From assembly GCA_025360015.1 (NCBI GenBank), contig JANYCZ010000058.1:1-58649 (forward strand): a stretch of DNA of 58,649 nt, read 5' to 3'. This DNA comes from Verrucomicrobiota bacterium (GTDB taxonomy: Bacteria > Verrucomicrobiota > Verrucomicrobiia > Verrucomicrobiales > Verrucomicrobiaceae). Below the pieces are notes generated by a model. That model did not search any database. It was not told where the DNA came from and saw only the letters and a program-made list of their open reading frames with translations. Positions 17,524 to 25,526 of the stretch are shown here, one piece after another (position 1 is the stretch's first letter; every line of letters starts with the position of its first letter). The translations under genes were made by a program, and so were the position numbers.

Positions 17524-18408
17524 ATGTACCTTAGCATTTGGTTTGGCATCATGTTGGCAGCTCAGTCCGGCTGTACAACTCCAAAGGCTCCCAAGCCTGA
17601 CAAACTCGCCATCGAAGAGGCGCGGAAAGCGACGCCACTCGTGGAGCAGGAAAACCCCCTGGTGAAGCGGCTGAACAATCCTTCCTCCATGCCGGTGGTG
17701 CCGCCTGCAGGGGCGCGTGTCTCCTATTCTTCCGCCAAGATCACGCAGAAGACACTGGCTATGACCTTTGACGACGGCCCGCATCCGAGCCTGACGCCGA
17801 AGCTGCTCGACATCCTCAAGGAGAGGAACATCAAGTGCACCTTCTTCCTCATCGGGCAGCAGGTGAAAATGTACCCGAACATCGTGCGCCGCATCATCGC
17901 GGAAGGGCATGAGATTGGCAATCACACCTGGACGCATTGCAGCCTCACCAGCCGCTCGGATGAGCAGATCCGCAGCGAATTGAAAAAGTCTGAGGACGGG
18001 GTCTTTGAAGTGGCCGGAGTGCGCCCGCATCTGGTGCGCCCGCCCTATGGCGCTATTAATTCACGCATCAAGGACCTCATGTTTACCGAGTTTGGATATT
18101 CGACCATCCTGTGGTCGGTCGATCCGCAGGACTGGCGCCGCCCTGGTGTGGCGGCTGTGACCAGCCGCCTCGTCAATGGGGCGCATCCGGGAGCCATCAT
18201 GCTCGCGCATGACATCCATCCGCCCACCATCGCGGCCGTGCCATCGATGTTCGACCAGTTGCTGGCGAAGGGTTATCAATTCGTCACGGTCAGCCAGCTT
18301 CTCAATATGGAGAAGGCCTCGATGCCCGTCGGGGTGATCGTTCGCCCTGCGGAGAAGATTGAGGGCCAAGATCCGAAGCCGCTGCCTGAGAAGAAGCCGA
18401 AGGCTTGA
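17524..18408 (+). CDS. Polysaccharide deacetylase (NodB domain), lipoprotein
   Basis: A 294-residue carbohydrate esterase family 4 protein, which removes N- or O-acetyl groups from peptidoglycan, chitin-like or xylan polymers. The N-terminus shows a lipobox (AAQSGC), so it should be lipid-anchored outside the inner membrane. NodB motifs: MTFDDGPHP (catalytic base and metal Asp), EIGNHTWTHCSLT (metal His), VRPPYGAIN, ILWSVDPQDWRRPG and IMLAHDIHP. The C-terminal tail is Pro/Lys-rich. The open frame also allows a GTG at 17509; the ATG at 17524 gives a better signal peptide. The end faces the 6S RNA terminator on the other strand. Confidence 0.9.
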   Translation: MYLSIWFGIMLAAQSGCTTPKAPKPDKLAIEEARKATPLVEQENPLVKRLNNPSSMPVVPPAGARVSYSSAKITQKTLAMTFDDGPHPSLTPKLLDILKERNIKCTFFLIGQQVKMYPNIVRRIIAEGHEIGNHTWTHCSLTSRSDEQIRSELKKSEDGVFEVAGVRPHLVRPPYGAINSRIKDLMFTEFGYSTILWSVDPQDWRRPGVAAVTSRLVNGAHPGAIMLAHDIHPPTIAAVPSMFDQLLAKGYQFVTVSQLLNMEKASMPVGVIVRPAEKIEGQDPKPLPEKKPKA

Positions 18409-18413
18409 TCCTG

Positions 18414-18452
18414 AAAAAAAGAAAGCGCCCCGGACGGAGCCGAGACGCTTTC
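18414..18452 (-). terminator. Intrinsic terminator of the minus-strand 6S RNA
   Basis: On the minus strand a 7-bp perfect outer stem (GAAAGCG ... CGCTTTC, at 18452-18446 and 18427-18421) with a GC-rich inner part is followed directly by seven T residues (18420-18414). On the plus strand the stem is followed by AAAC, so it is oriented for the minus strand only. Confidence 0.88.
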
Positions 18453-18671
18453 AAACCCACCTGTGCCGTCCGAATACAAAGGGCTCACGTATCCCATGAG
18501 ACCAGGTGGGAACCCGCGTGATGAAGCTCTGTCTTCCAGTGAAGGCATGACATGTCACTTCAGCGCGTAGCCCCCGCAGTTGATGAATCGGGCCGGGCCA
18601 CAAAGCTCGATAACGAACACCGCAGGAAATTTTTCAAAGAGCAGGTCGCAGCAAAAACGCCGGACTTCGAT
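18414..18671 (-). ncRNA. ssrS: 6S RNA (SsrS-like) candidate
   Basis: This minus-strand stretch has no coding signal but has a promoter, a terminator and a closing stem like that of 6S RNA, which imitates an open promoter and sequesters sigma70 RNA polymerase in stationary phase. The 5' arm CCTGCGGTGTTCG (18626-18614) can pair with the 3' arm CGGACGGCACAGG (18472-18460) in 11 of 13 positions, including the UGUUCG and GGCACAGG elements that parallel the ends of the E. coli RNA. The enclosed 141 bases contain complementary GC-rich arms and an apical region consistent with the central bubble. The predicted primary transcript is about 257 nt; the mature RNA is probably 170-200 nt. It is encoded opposite the 363-base gap after the deacetylase gene. 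Confidence 0.75.
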
Positions 18672-18677
18672 GAGTGA

Positions 18678-18706
18678 ATATTATCCTGAAATGGACCCAT
18701 AATCAA
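18678..18706 (-). promoter_or_regulatory. Sigma70-type promoter of the 6S RNA
   Basis: On the minus strand TTGATT (18706-18701) and TAATAT (18683-18678) are spaced by 17 bases, a near-consensus housekeeping promoter. The start point would be near 18671, about 45 bases before the 6S closing stem. Confidence 0.75.
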
Positions 18707-18771
18707 GGGCGGTGTCATCTGTCTTCTTTGAAGAAAGAAATGCATGGCATGCGTTTGTTTACCTTACATCC

Positions 18772-19888
18772 ATGACGCGCTTTTTTCTTTTCCTGCTGCT
18801 TTGCGCCACCGCCAAGGCGGCGACCCTCCAACGCATCTGGCTGAGCTTGCAGCGCGAGGAGCCGACGCACGTCACGGTGAACTGGGAAACCGCGCAGCCG
18901 GAAGATTCAGAGGTGTCGTTTGGGACCGGTGCGGCACTGGGGGGCAAGATTGCGAAGGCAGAGCAGGTGACGCTGCATCATATCGAGATTCCGATTCCCG
19001 AGAAAGACGTGACGTATCATTATCAGGTGAGATCAGGCGGTGAGACCTCTGCCGTTCACGCTTTCAAAGGCATGCCCTCTAAAGAGCTGCGTGTCGCGGT
19101 GGTGGGGGACTGGGGTTTTTGCGCAGCCGGATCTTCCTACACTGATCAAGGATGACGTGCATGTGCTGATGACGGCGGGGGACAATGTCGGCAGCCTGCA
19201 TCAAAAGGGCCGCGAGGGAACGAAGGCATTCAGCGCGCTGATCGACTCGAAGCCGGAGCTGTTTCGCAGCACGCCCTTTATGCCGGTGCTCGGCAATCAT
19301 GATCGTGAGATCCGTTCGCGTGGCCCGAAGCCGCCGCCCGAGGCGGTGTATGATGTGGAGGCGGTGGCGTACCGTGAGTTCTTTGCGCTACCGGGCAATG
19401 AGTGGAACTGGGCGCTCGCGTTTCGTGACTTCGATGCACGCTTCATCGCGCTTGATCTTGAACACACCAGCGACATGGGCACGACTTGGCAGACGGGGCA
19501 TCCCTTCGATGCGGCATCTGCACAGCTCGCATGGTATCGGCAGCAGATGGAACCGCCACATCCTGGCCATACGATCACCATTCAAAACGAACGCAATGCG
19601 ACCATGCGCGGCCAATTGAAGGGCGAATGGGGACGGCTGTTTCAGCAGGGCTCTGCGGTCATCACCGGCTTCGGTTATTTCGCGGAGAGGGCCATGGTGG
19701 ACGGCTTTCCCTATTATAACACGACGCTCAAAGGTGATGGTGATCGCTATCCTGATCCGAAGTCCGCCTTCTTCGCCAGCGAGAACAGTTACCTGCTGCT
19801 GACCTTCAAGCCAAAATCACCCATGCGCATCGAGATCAAGAGTCTCGCAGGCAAGCTGCTCGATGCGCAGAGCTACCCTGCACGGTAG
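18772..19888 (+). pseudogene. Exported calcineurin-like phosphoesterase, frameshifted and motif-degenerate
   Basis: A signal peptide (FFLFLLLCATAKA) and an Ig/fibronectin-like N-terminal domain as in purple acid phosphatases lead into a metallophosphoesterase domain. The frame breaks in a run of five T residues at 19116-19120: the first frame reads VVGDWGF and soon stops at 19155, whereas the next frame continues as FAQPDLPTLIKDD through TAGDN and GNHD to 19888. Removing one T restores a single protein of about 371 residues. Two later metal-site histidine motifs are also changed: where GHxH is expected the sequence reads ITGFGYFAERA, and no HHP-type motif is seen. So either the gene is decaying, or an inactive family member carries a sequencing indel. 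Confidence 0.75.
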
Positions 19889-19967
19889 AGACAGCACCAC
19901 CGTGAACGGTACGAGTGCGCTGTTTGATGATGTGCACAGCTGGCGGGCGCGCTGAGTTGAGCGCAAG

Positions 19968-19982
19968 GTGTTAACATAACAC
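19968..19982. promoter_or_regulatory. 15-bp palindrome upstream of the sialidase gene
   Basis: GTGTTA-ACA-TAACAC is a perfect inverted repeat with a 3-base centre, 63 bases upstream of the sialidase start. It could be an operator. A partial copy of the core (GTAACATAAC) occurs near 31668, upstream of pepD. No regulator can be assigned. Confidence 0.3.
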
Positions 19983-20045
19983 ATGGATTTGTCCTGAGGA
20001 GTCGTGAATGTGGTGTCTGGCAGCGTTCTTCTTCCACATTCAACC

Positions 20046-22375
20046 ATGAAACACATGCTCCTGCTTCTCTCCCTGTTCGCTGTGCAAGCCGCTGCCCAGG
20101 GCACGGCGCTGCTTGATCTCGCGCTCGAACCGCCGGTCATCAATACGCAGCCGGGGCCTAAGTATGACGCTGAGAAGAGGCCTGGAAACATGATCATCGG
20201 CATCGACCGCACGCCGAAGGGACGACTGTGGGCCGCGTGGGTGGGCAATGGCGACTCACCCAATGGATTCTTCATGCTCGCATCGAGTGAGGACGATGGC
20301 AAAACATGGTCGAAGCCACGCGTCGTCATCGACCCCCAGGACGGTGAACTCAATGGCGTGAAGTACGAGCGCCGGGCGCTGGTGGGCAATTTGTGGGCCG
20401 ATCCGCTGGGCCGTCTGTGGTGTTTCTTTGACCAGAGCCTTGGCTACTTCGACGGCCGCTGCGGCGACTGGTACATTCGCTGCGATGATCCCGATGCTGC
20501 GGAGCCGCAATGGTCTGCACCCGTACGTTTTGCGGATGGCTGTACGCTGAACAAGCCCACGGTGCTGAGCAATGGCGACTGGCTGCTGCCGGTCTCGCTG
20601 TGGACGCGTGACCGCATGCATGGTCCGGGGGTGGACAAGGAAGCGTTCAAGGATCTCGATGTGATCCGCATGGCGAATGTCTTTGCCAGCAGCGATCAGG
20701 GCAAAACGTGGACAAGGCGCGGCGGCGTGGCCTTTCCACGCACGGACTTCGACGAGCACATGATCGTCGAGCGCAAGGACGGCAGCCTGTGGATGCTCGC
20801 CCGGACGAAGGACGGCATCAGCGAAAGCACCTCCGCTGACAAAGGCGCGACGTGGAGCGAGGCGCAGGTATCGTCGATACAGAATCCCAGTGCACGGTTC
20901 TTCCTCCGTCGCCTCGCCTCAGGCAAGCTCCTCCTGGTGAAGAACGGCCCCGTCACTGCGCGCCTGCCGCGCCGTTCCAATTTGAAAGCCTTCCTGTCCG
21001 GCGATGATGGCAAAACTGGGGCAAGGGCCTGCTCATTGATGATCGTGCCGAGGTTTCGTATCCGGATGGCTTTCAGGCACCCAATGGCGACATCCACATC
21101 CTCTATGACTGGAACCGCCACACGGATGCGGAGATCCTGCATGTGAAGTTCACCGAGGCGGACATCGTCAAGCAGGCGGAGATCGGCAAGCTCACGATGG
21201 ACCCTGATGAGATCAAACGGCGAGCTACTGTCGGCAAGAACCTCGTCAACAAAGCTCTCGCCCCGAAGCTGCCGAAATCCATCACGCCCGATCCCACCTG
21301 GGCCGCACAGGCTCTTGAGGACGCGAAGCAGGATTTCAAGAGCATCCCGTATGACGGCATCACGCCCAACAAGATGGTGTGCGACACCACGCTGCGTGAG
21401 CTGCCCGATGGCTCATGGATTCTCTTCATCCTCGCCGGTGGCGATACCGAACCCAGCCCCCTGAACTACACCGGCGTGACGCGTAGTATTGATATGGGCG
21501 AGACTTGGAGCCCCCTGGAGCCGTTTGATGTCGGCTTCCCACGCGAAGGGAAAACCATTGGCCAGGGGCCGACGGAACTCATGATCCTCGGCCAGCGCAG
21601 CACGCTGTTCTTCTCCACCCATTCCAAGCACTGGGCCAATGACTGGCGCTCCTGGTATCTGACGAGCGACAATTCATTCAAGACCTGGAGCAAGCCGATC
21701 GAAGTGCCTGGCCGACTCAAAGAGCGCACCTTCATCCGCAAGCACATCGTCTGCAAAGACGGCCGCATCATGATCCCGTTCCAGCACTACATCGGGCCCG
21801 ATGACGAGAAGGACAAAGCCCCGCTGGATCGCGCCTTCACCAATCCGCGCAACGGCGTCCTCATCAGCAGCGATGGTGGTGCCACCTGGAGCGAGCACGG
21901 CAACATCCGCCTCACACCCAACAGCCGCTACTTCGGCTGGGCGGAGAACGATCTCTTTGAGCATCCAGACAGTCGCATCACCATGGTCATTCGTGGCGAC
22001 GGCCTCGGCGGCATGCTGTACAAAGCCGAGAGCAAAGACGGAGGCAAGACCTGGCCCGAATTCGCCAGCACCACCCCGATCCCTAATCCCGGCAGCAAAA
22101 CCACGCTCTACAATCTCGGCGGTGACCGCGTCGCCATCCTGCACAATCCCAACAGCAAGCACCGCAGCCCGATGGCCCTTTGGATCAGCTTTGACGGCAT
22201 GAAGACCTGGCCCTACCAGCGCGTGCTGCAGCAGGAATCCGTCGATGGTCCCAAAGGCCGCATGAACTACCCCGACGGCTTTGTCAGCAAAGACGGCCAG
22301 TGGCTCCACTTTGCCTTTGATGACAACCGCCATCGGGCGGTGCATTACAGCGCGAAGCTGCCGCCAGTGAACTAA
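20046..22375 (+). pseudogene. Two-domain exported sialidase (BNR repeats) with one frameshift
   Basis: The gene starts with a signal peptide (MLLLLSLFAVQAAAQG) and encodes two successive six-bladed-propeller-like sialidase domains. Asp-box motifs in the first: SSEDDGKTW, SSDQGKTW, SADKGATW, SGDDGKTG; in the second: SIDMGETW, SSDGGATW and SKDGGKTW. The frame breaks in the fourth Asp box near 21016, where one base is missing (GGC AAA ACT GGG for an expected Lys-Thr-Trp-Gly). The following frame reads WGKGLLIDDRAEVSYPDGF and runs to 22375, and the second half has no signal peptide of its own, so a single protein of about 776 residues was probably intended. Family role: release of terminal sialic acid or related hydrolysis. 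A sequencing deletion cannot be excluded. Confidence 0.8.
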
Positions 22376-23680
22376 TTACTTCATCACCATCGGCTGCCCT
22401 GTGCATTCCAGCACGCTGTGCCAGAGCTCCTGCGTGGGATCGACCTTGCGGCGGCCGTGGATGACGAGTTCCAGCGGCAGGTGTACAAACGAGCCATGCC
22501 AGCGGCCCACCAGCATCTTGGTCTTGCCCGCCATGGCGGCATGCACGGCGTTTTGGGCCAGGCGTGAGCAGTACACATTGTCCTGCGCATTGGCCGGGAC
22601 GCTGCGCACGATGTAGCTGGGGTCGATGTACTTGAGATTCACCTCGGTTTTGCGTTCTTTGAAGAAGGCATTGATGCGGTCCTTCAAGAAGGGGCCGATG
22701 TCGCCGTAGCGCTTGTTGCCGCTGGCATCGGTGGTGTCGCCGCTCTGCATGAGGTGCTGGCCCGCACCCTCGGCCACTACGATCACGGCGTTGCCACGTT
22801 TCATCAGCCGCTGGCGGAGAAACTCCAGGAAGCCAGCTTCGCCCTCCAGCTCAAAATGAACCTCCGGAATCAGGACAAAATCCACATTGCTGCCGGCCAG
22901 GGCGGCATAGCAGGCGATGAAGCCGGAATCACGTCCCATGAGCTTGACCAGGCCCACGCCATTCACCGCGCCGGTGGCCTCCACATAGGCGCATTTCACC
23001 GCCTGCACGGCGGCATCAAAGGCGGTTTCAAAACCAAAGCTCTTGTCGAGATAGCGGATGTCGTTGTCGATGGTCTTGGGAATGCCAACGACCGCCTTCT
23101 TCAGGCCGCGCCTTTCGATTTCTTTCGTGAGCTCTGCCGCGCCGCGCAGGGTGCCATCACCGCCGATGACGAAAAGGATGTCCACCTTCATGTCCTCCAG
23201 CGTGTCCACCATCTCGCCGATGTCCTGCTTGCCGCGGGAGCTGCCCAGCAGGGTGCCGCCGAAGTGGTGCGCCTGATCCACCGAAGAGGGTTTCAGCAGC
23301 AGGGGTGTGTGGCCAAAGCGCTGCACCAGCCCCTCATAGCCGTAGCGGAAGCCATACACCCGTGCGACACCATATTGCTGATGGCAGCGGTGCACGATGC
23401 CACGGATGATGTCGTTCAAGCCCGGGCAGAGACCGCCGCAGGTCACGATGCCGACGGTGGTCTTGGCCGGGTCAAAGTAGATCATCTCACGGGGGCCGGC
23501 CTCTTCGTAGCTGGGCTGTGACACATCACGGCCGTCTTCGAGCAGATGGCTGTGATAAAGAATGCGGTCCACCGCGTCCGTTTTGTAGGGTGCCTCCACC
23601 CCGCCAATGCGGTGCAGCGGCGAATGGATCAAGCAGGGGCCGAGCGTGGGGATGCTCGTGTCGAAGGGGGCTGGGGTCAT
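22376..23680 (-). CDS. 6-phosphofructokinase, plant-like group
   Basis: A 434-residue phosphofructokinase, which makes fructose-1,6-bisphosphate in the cytosol. Motifs: GIVTCGGLCPGLNDIIRG (nucleotide/phosphate loop), VIGGDGTLRGA, PKTIDNDI (proton acceptor Asp) and MGRDSGFIA. A Gly after GGD (GGDGT) generally means ATP use, whereas PPi-dependent enzymes usually have GGDD; the Lys in PKTIDND occurs in plant and trypanosome ATP enzymes as well as PPi ones. ATP is therefore the likelier donor. The ATG at 23680 (MTPAPFD) is chosen because the upstream part of the open frame is antisense to the aldolase gene. It is convergent with the sialidase (adjacent stops) and divergent from the KDPG aldolase. 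Confidence 0.9.
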   Translation of the reverse strand: MTPAPFDTSIPTLGPCLIHSPLHRIGGVEAPYKTDAVDRILYHSHLLEDGRDVSQPSYEEAGPREMIYFDPAKTTVGIVTCGGLCPGLNDIIRGIVHRCHQQYGVARVYGFRYGYEGLVQRFGHTPLLLKPSSVDQAHHFGGTLLGSSRGKQDIGEMVDTLEDMKVDILFVIGGDGTLRGAAELTKEIERRGLKKAVVGIPKTIDNDIRYLDKSFGFETAFDAAVQAVKCAYVEATGAVNGVGLVKLMGRDSGFIACYAALAGSNVDFVLIPEVHFELEGEAGFLEFLRQRLMKRGNAVIVVAEGAGQHLMQSGDTTDASGNKRYGDIGPFLKDRINAFFKERKTEVNLKYIDPSYIVRSVPANAQDNVYCSRLAQNAVHAAMAGKTKMLVGRWHGSFVHLPLELVIHGRRKVDPTQELWHSVLECTGQPMVMK

Positions 23681-23813
23681 GGCTGGGTGGATGACATGTA
23701 GAGCAGGACAAGTGCCATTCTCCCGCTCCTCGGTGCCCTTGCCTGACACAAAGAGCTCTCCGCCAAGCATACATGAAGGTTGCAAAAGCTCCCATCCTGC
23801 CCTGCTTCCGGCC

Positions 23814-24473
23814 ATGAACCCCGCCTTTCCCGACAACCTGTGCCTCCAGCTCCGCCAGACTGGCGTGATTGCTGTTTTGATGATCGACCGAGTTGAGGAT
23901 GCGGTACCGCTGGCGCAGGCTTTGCTCGCGGGAGGGGTGAATGGCATCGAGCTCACGCTGCGCACCGACGCGGCGCTGGAATCGCTGCGGCGCATCCGGG
24001 CAGAGGTGCCGGAGATGACTGTCGGCGTGGGCACGATCCTCACGCCGCAGCAGGTGAACCAGGCCAAGGAGGCGGGCGCGAGCTTTGGTGTGGCTCCAGG
24101 CATGAATCCGCGCGTTGTTGCCGAGGCGATCCGCATCGGCCTGCCGTTTGCGCCCGGTGTCTGCACCCCGACGGACATCGAGATCGCTGTCGAAGCGGGT
24201 TGTCGGTTGCTGAAGTTTTTCCCTTCGGAGCCAAGCGGGGGGCTGGTTTACCTGCGCAGCATTATGGCACCCTTCATGCATCTCGGGGTGCAGTTCATCC
24301 CGCTGGGTGGAGTGGGCGCGGGGAATGCCGCGCACTACCTGCGTGAGCCGGCAGTGCTCGCGCTGGGGGGCTCATGGCTTGCGCCGAAGGAAATCGTGGC
24401 CAGAGGTGGGTGGGACGTCATCACTGCGCTGGCGCGTGAGGCCATGGACATCGTCAAGCAGGTGCGTCCATGA
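23814..24473 (+). CDS. eda: 2-keto-3-deoxy-6-phosphogluconate aldolase
   Basis: A 219-residue class I aldolase of the KDPG/KHG family, which splits 2-keto-3-deoxy-6-phosphogluconate into pyruvate and glyceraldehyde-3-phosphate, the last step of the Entner-Doudoroff route. The catalytic pair is visible: Glu at about residue 46 in GIELTLRT and the Schiff-base Lys at about 134 in LLKFFPSE; VGVGTILTP and PLGGVG contribute to substrate and phosphate binding. Start at 23814 (MNPAFPDN). The stop overlaps the kinase start by four bases (ATGA), so the two genes are translationally coupled. Confidence 0.95.
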   Translation: MNPAFPDNLCLQLRQTGVIAVLMIDRVEDAVPLAQALLAGGVNGIELTLRTDAALESLRRIRAEVPEMTVGVGTILTPQQVNQAKEAGASFGVAPGMNPRVVAEAIRIGLPFAPGVCTPTDIEIAVEAGCRLLKFFPSEPSGGLVYLRSIMAPFMHLGVQFIPLGGVGAGNAAHYLREPAVLALGGSWLAPKEIVARGGWDVITALAREAMDIVKQVRP

Positions 24474-25501
24474 GCCGCGTCGTTACTTTGGGCGAAGTCA
24501 TGCTGCGTCTGGCCACGCCGGGCTGCGCACGTTTTCAGCAGGCCATGCCGGGCAGCCTGAAGACGAGCTTTGCCGGAGCGGAGGCCAGCATCGCGGCTTC
24601 GCTGGCCTACCTCGGCATTGATGCGGCCTTTGTCACCGCGCTGCCCATGCATGCTATTGCGGATGCCTGCATCGCGGATCTGCGCAGCCTCGGCGTGGAG
24701 ACGAGGCACATTCTGCGCACGAAGGAAGGCCGCCTGGGCAGCTTCTTCCTCGAACACGGTGCGAATCAGCGTGGCGGCAATGTTATTTATGACCGCGATG
24801 GCTCCGCCATAGCCATCACCCCGGCCTCCGCCTATGACTGGGATGCGATCTTCGCTGGTTGCGAATGGTTCGTGATCTCTGGCATCACGCCTGCGATCTC
24901 ACGCAATGCTGCCGAGGTGGCGCTCTTTGCCGTGCAGGAGGCTGCGCGCCGCGAGATCCAAGTCGTGTGCGACATGAACTACCGCACCAAGCTCTGGAAG
25001 TGGGACCCACCGCTCGCCGCTCGAGAGCTCGCCACGCGCACCCTGAATTTGCTCCTGCCATTCGTGCAGGTGTTCGTCGGCGGCATCAGCGATGCGACGG
25101 CGATGCTGGGCATTGATTACCGTGGAGATTTACAGGCGCTGGCGCAGCAGATCATCGCGCAGTTTTCCAATCTTACGCACGCCGCCTTCACCCTGCGGGA
25201 TGGCAGCACCTCCGCTGTGCAATGCTTCAGCGGTGCGCTTTATGAAGCAGCGACGGATACGCTGCATACTGCTCCGAACTATACGATCACCCAGATCATT
25301 GACCGCCTCGGCGCTGGGGATGCCTTCACTGCTGGTCTTGTGTTTGCATTCCTGCAAAAGTCCGATAGGCAAACAGCCATCGCCTTTGCCACGGCTGCCG
25401 GTTGCCTTGCCCACTCCATCGAAGGCGACTACAACTACAGCACCCGTGCCGAAATCGAAGCCCTCATGCAGGGCGATGGCGGAGGCCGCGTGAGCCGCTA
25501 A
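24470..25501 (+). CDS. kdgK: 2-keto-3-deoxygluconate kinase (PfkB family)
   Basis: A 343-residue ribokinase-type sugar kinase. Motifs: VTLGEVMLRL at the N-terminus, an AEASIAASLAYLG substrate region, VCDMNYRTKLW (DxNxR) and the catalytic-base motif GAGDAFTAG with Asp at about residue 284. Coupling to KDPG aldolase and the DMNYR segment support 2-keto-3-deoxygluconate as substrate, giving KDPG from uronate, alginate or pectin breakdown. Related substrates such as 2-keto-3-deoxygalactonate cannot be excluded. The M3 peptidase follows 25 bases later. Confidence 0.9.
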   Translation: MSRVVTLGEVMLRLATPGCARFQQAMPGSLKTSFAGAEASIAASLAYLGIDAAFVTALPMHAIADACIADLRSLGVETRHILRTKEGRLGSFFLEHGANQRGGNVIYDRDGSAIAITPASAYDWDAIFAGCEWFVISGITPAISRNAAEVALFAVQEAARREIQVVCDMNYRTKLWKWDPPLAARELATRTLNLLLPFVQVFVGGISDATAMLGIDYRGDLQALAQQIIAQFSNLTHAAFTLRDGSTSAVQCFSGALYEAATDTLHTAPNYTITQIIDRLGAGDAFTAGLVFAFLQKSDRQTAIAFATAAGCLAHSIEGDYNYSTRAEIEALMQGDGGGRVSR

Positions 25502-25526
25502 ATTTTCATTTCATCCTTTTCCTTTT

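Noticed and set aside
23681..24178. N-terminal extension of the phosphofructokinase frame
   Set aside because: It is antisense to KDPG aldolase and lacks similarity; the kinase begins at 23680.
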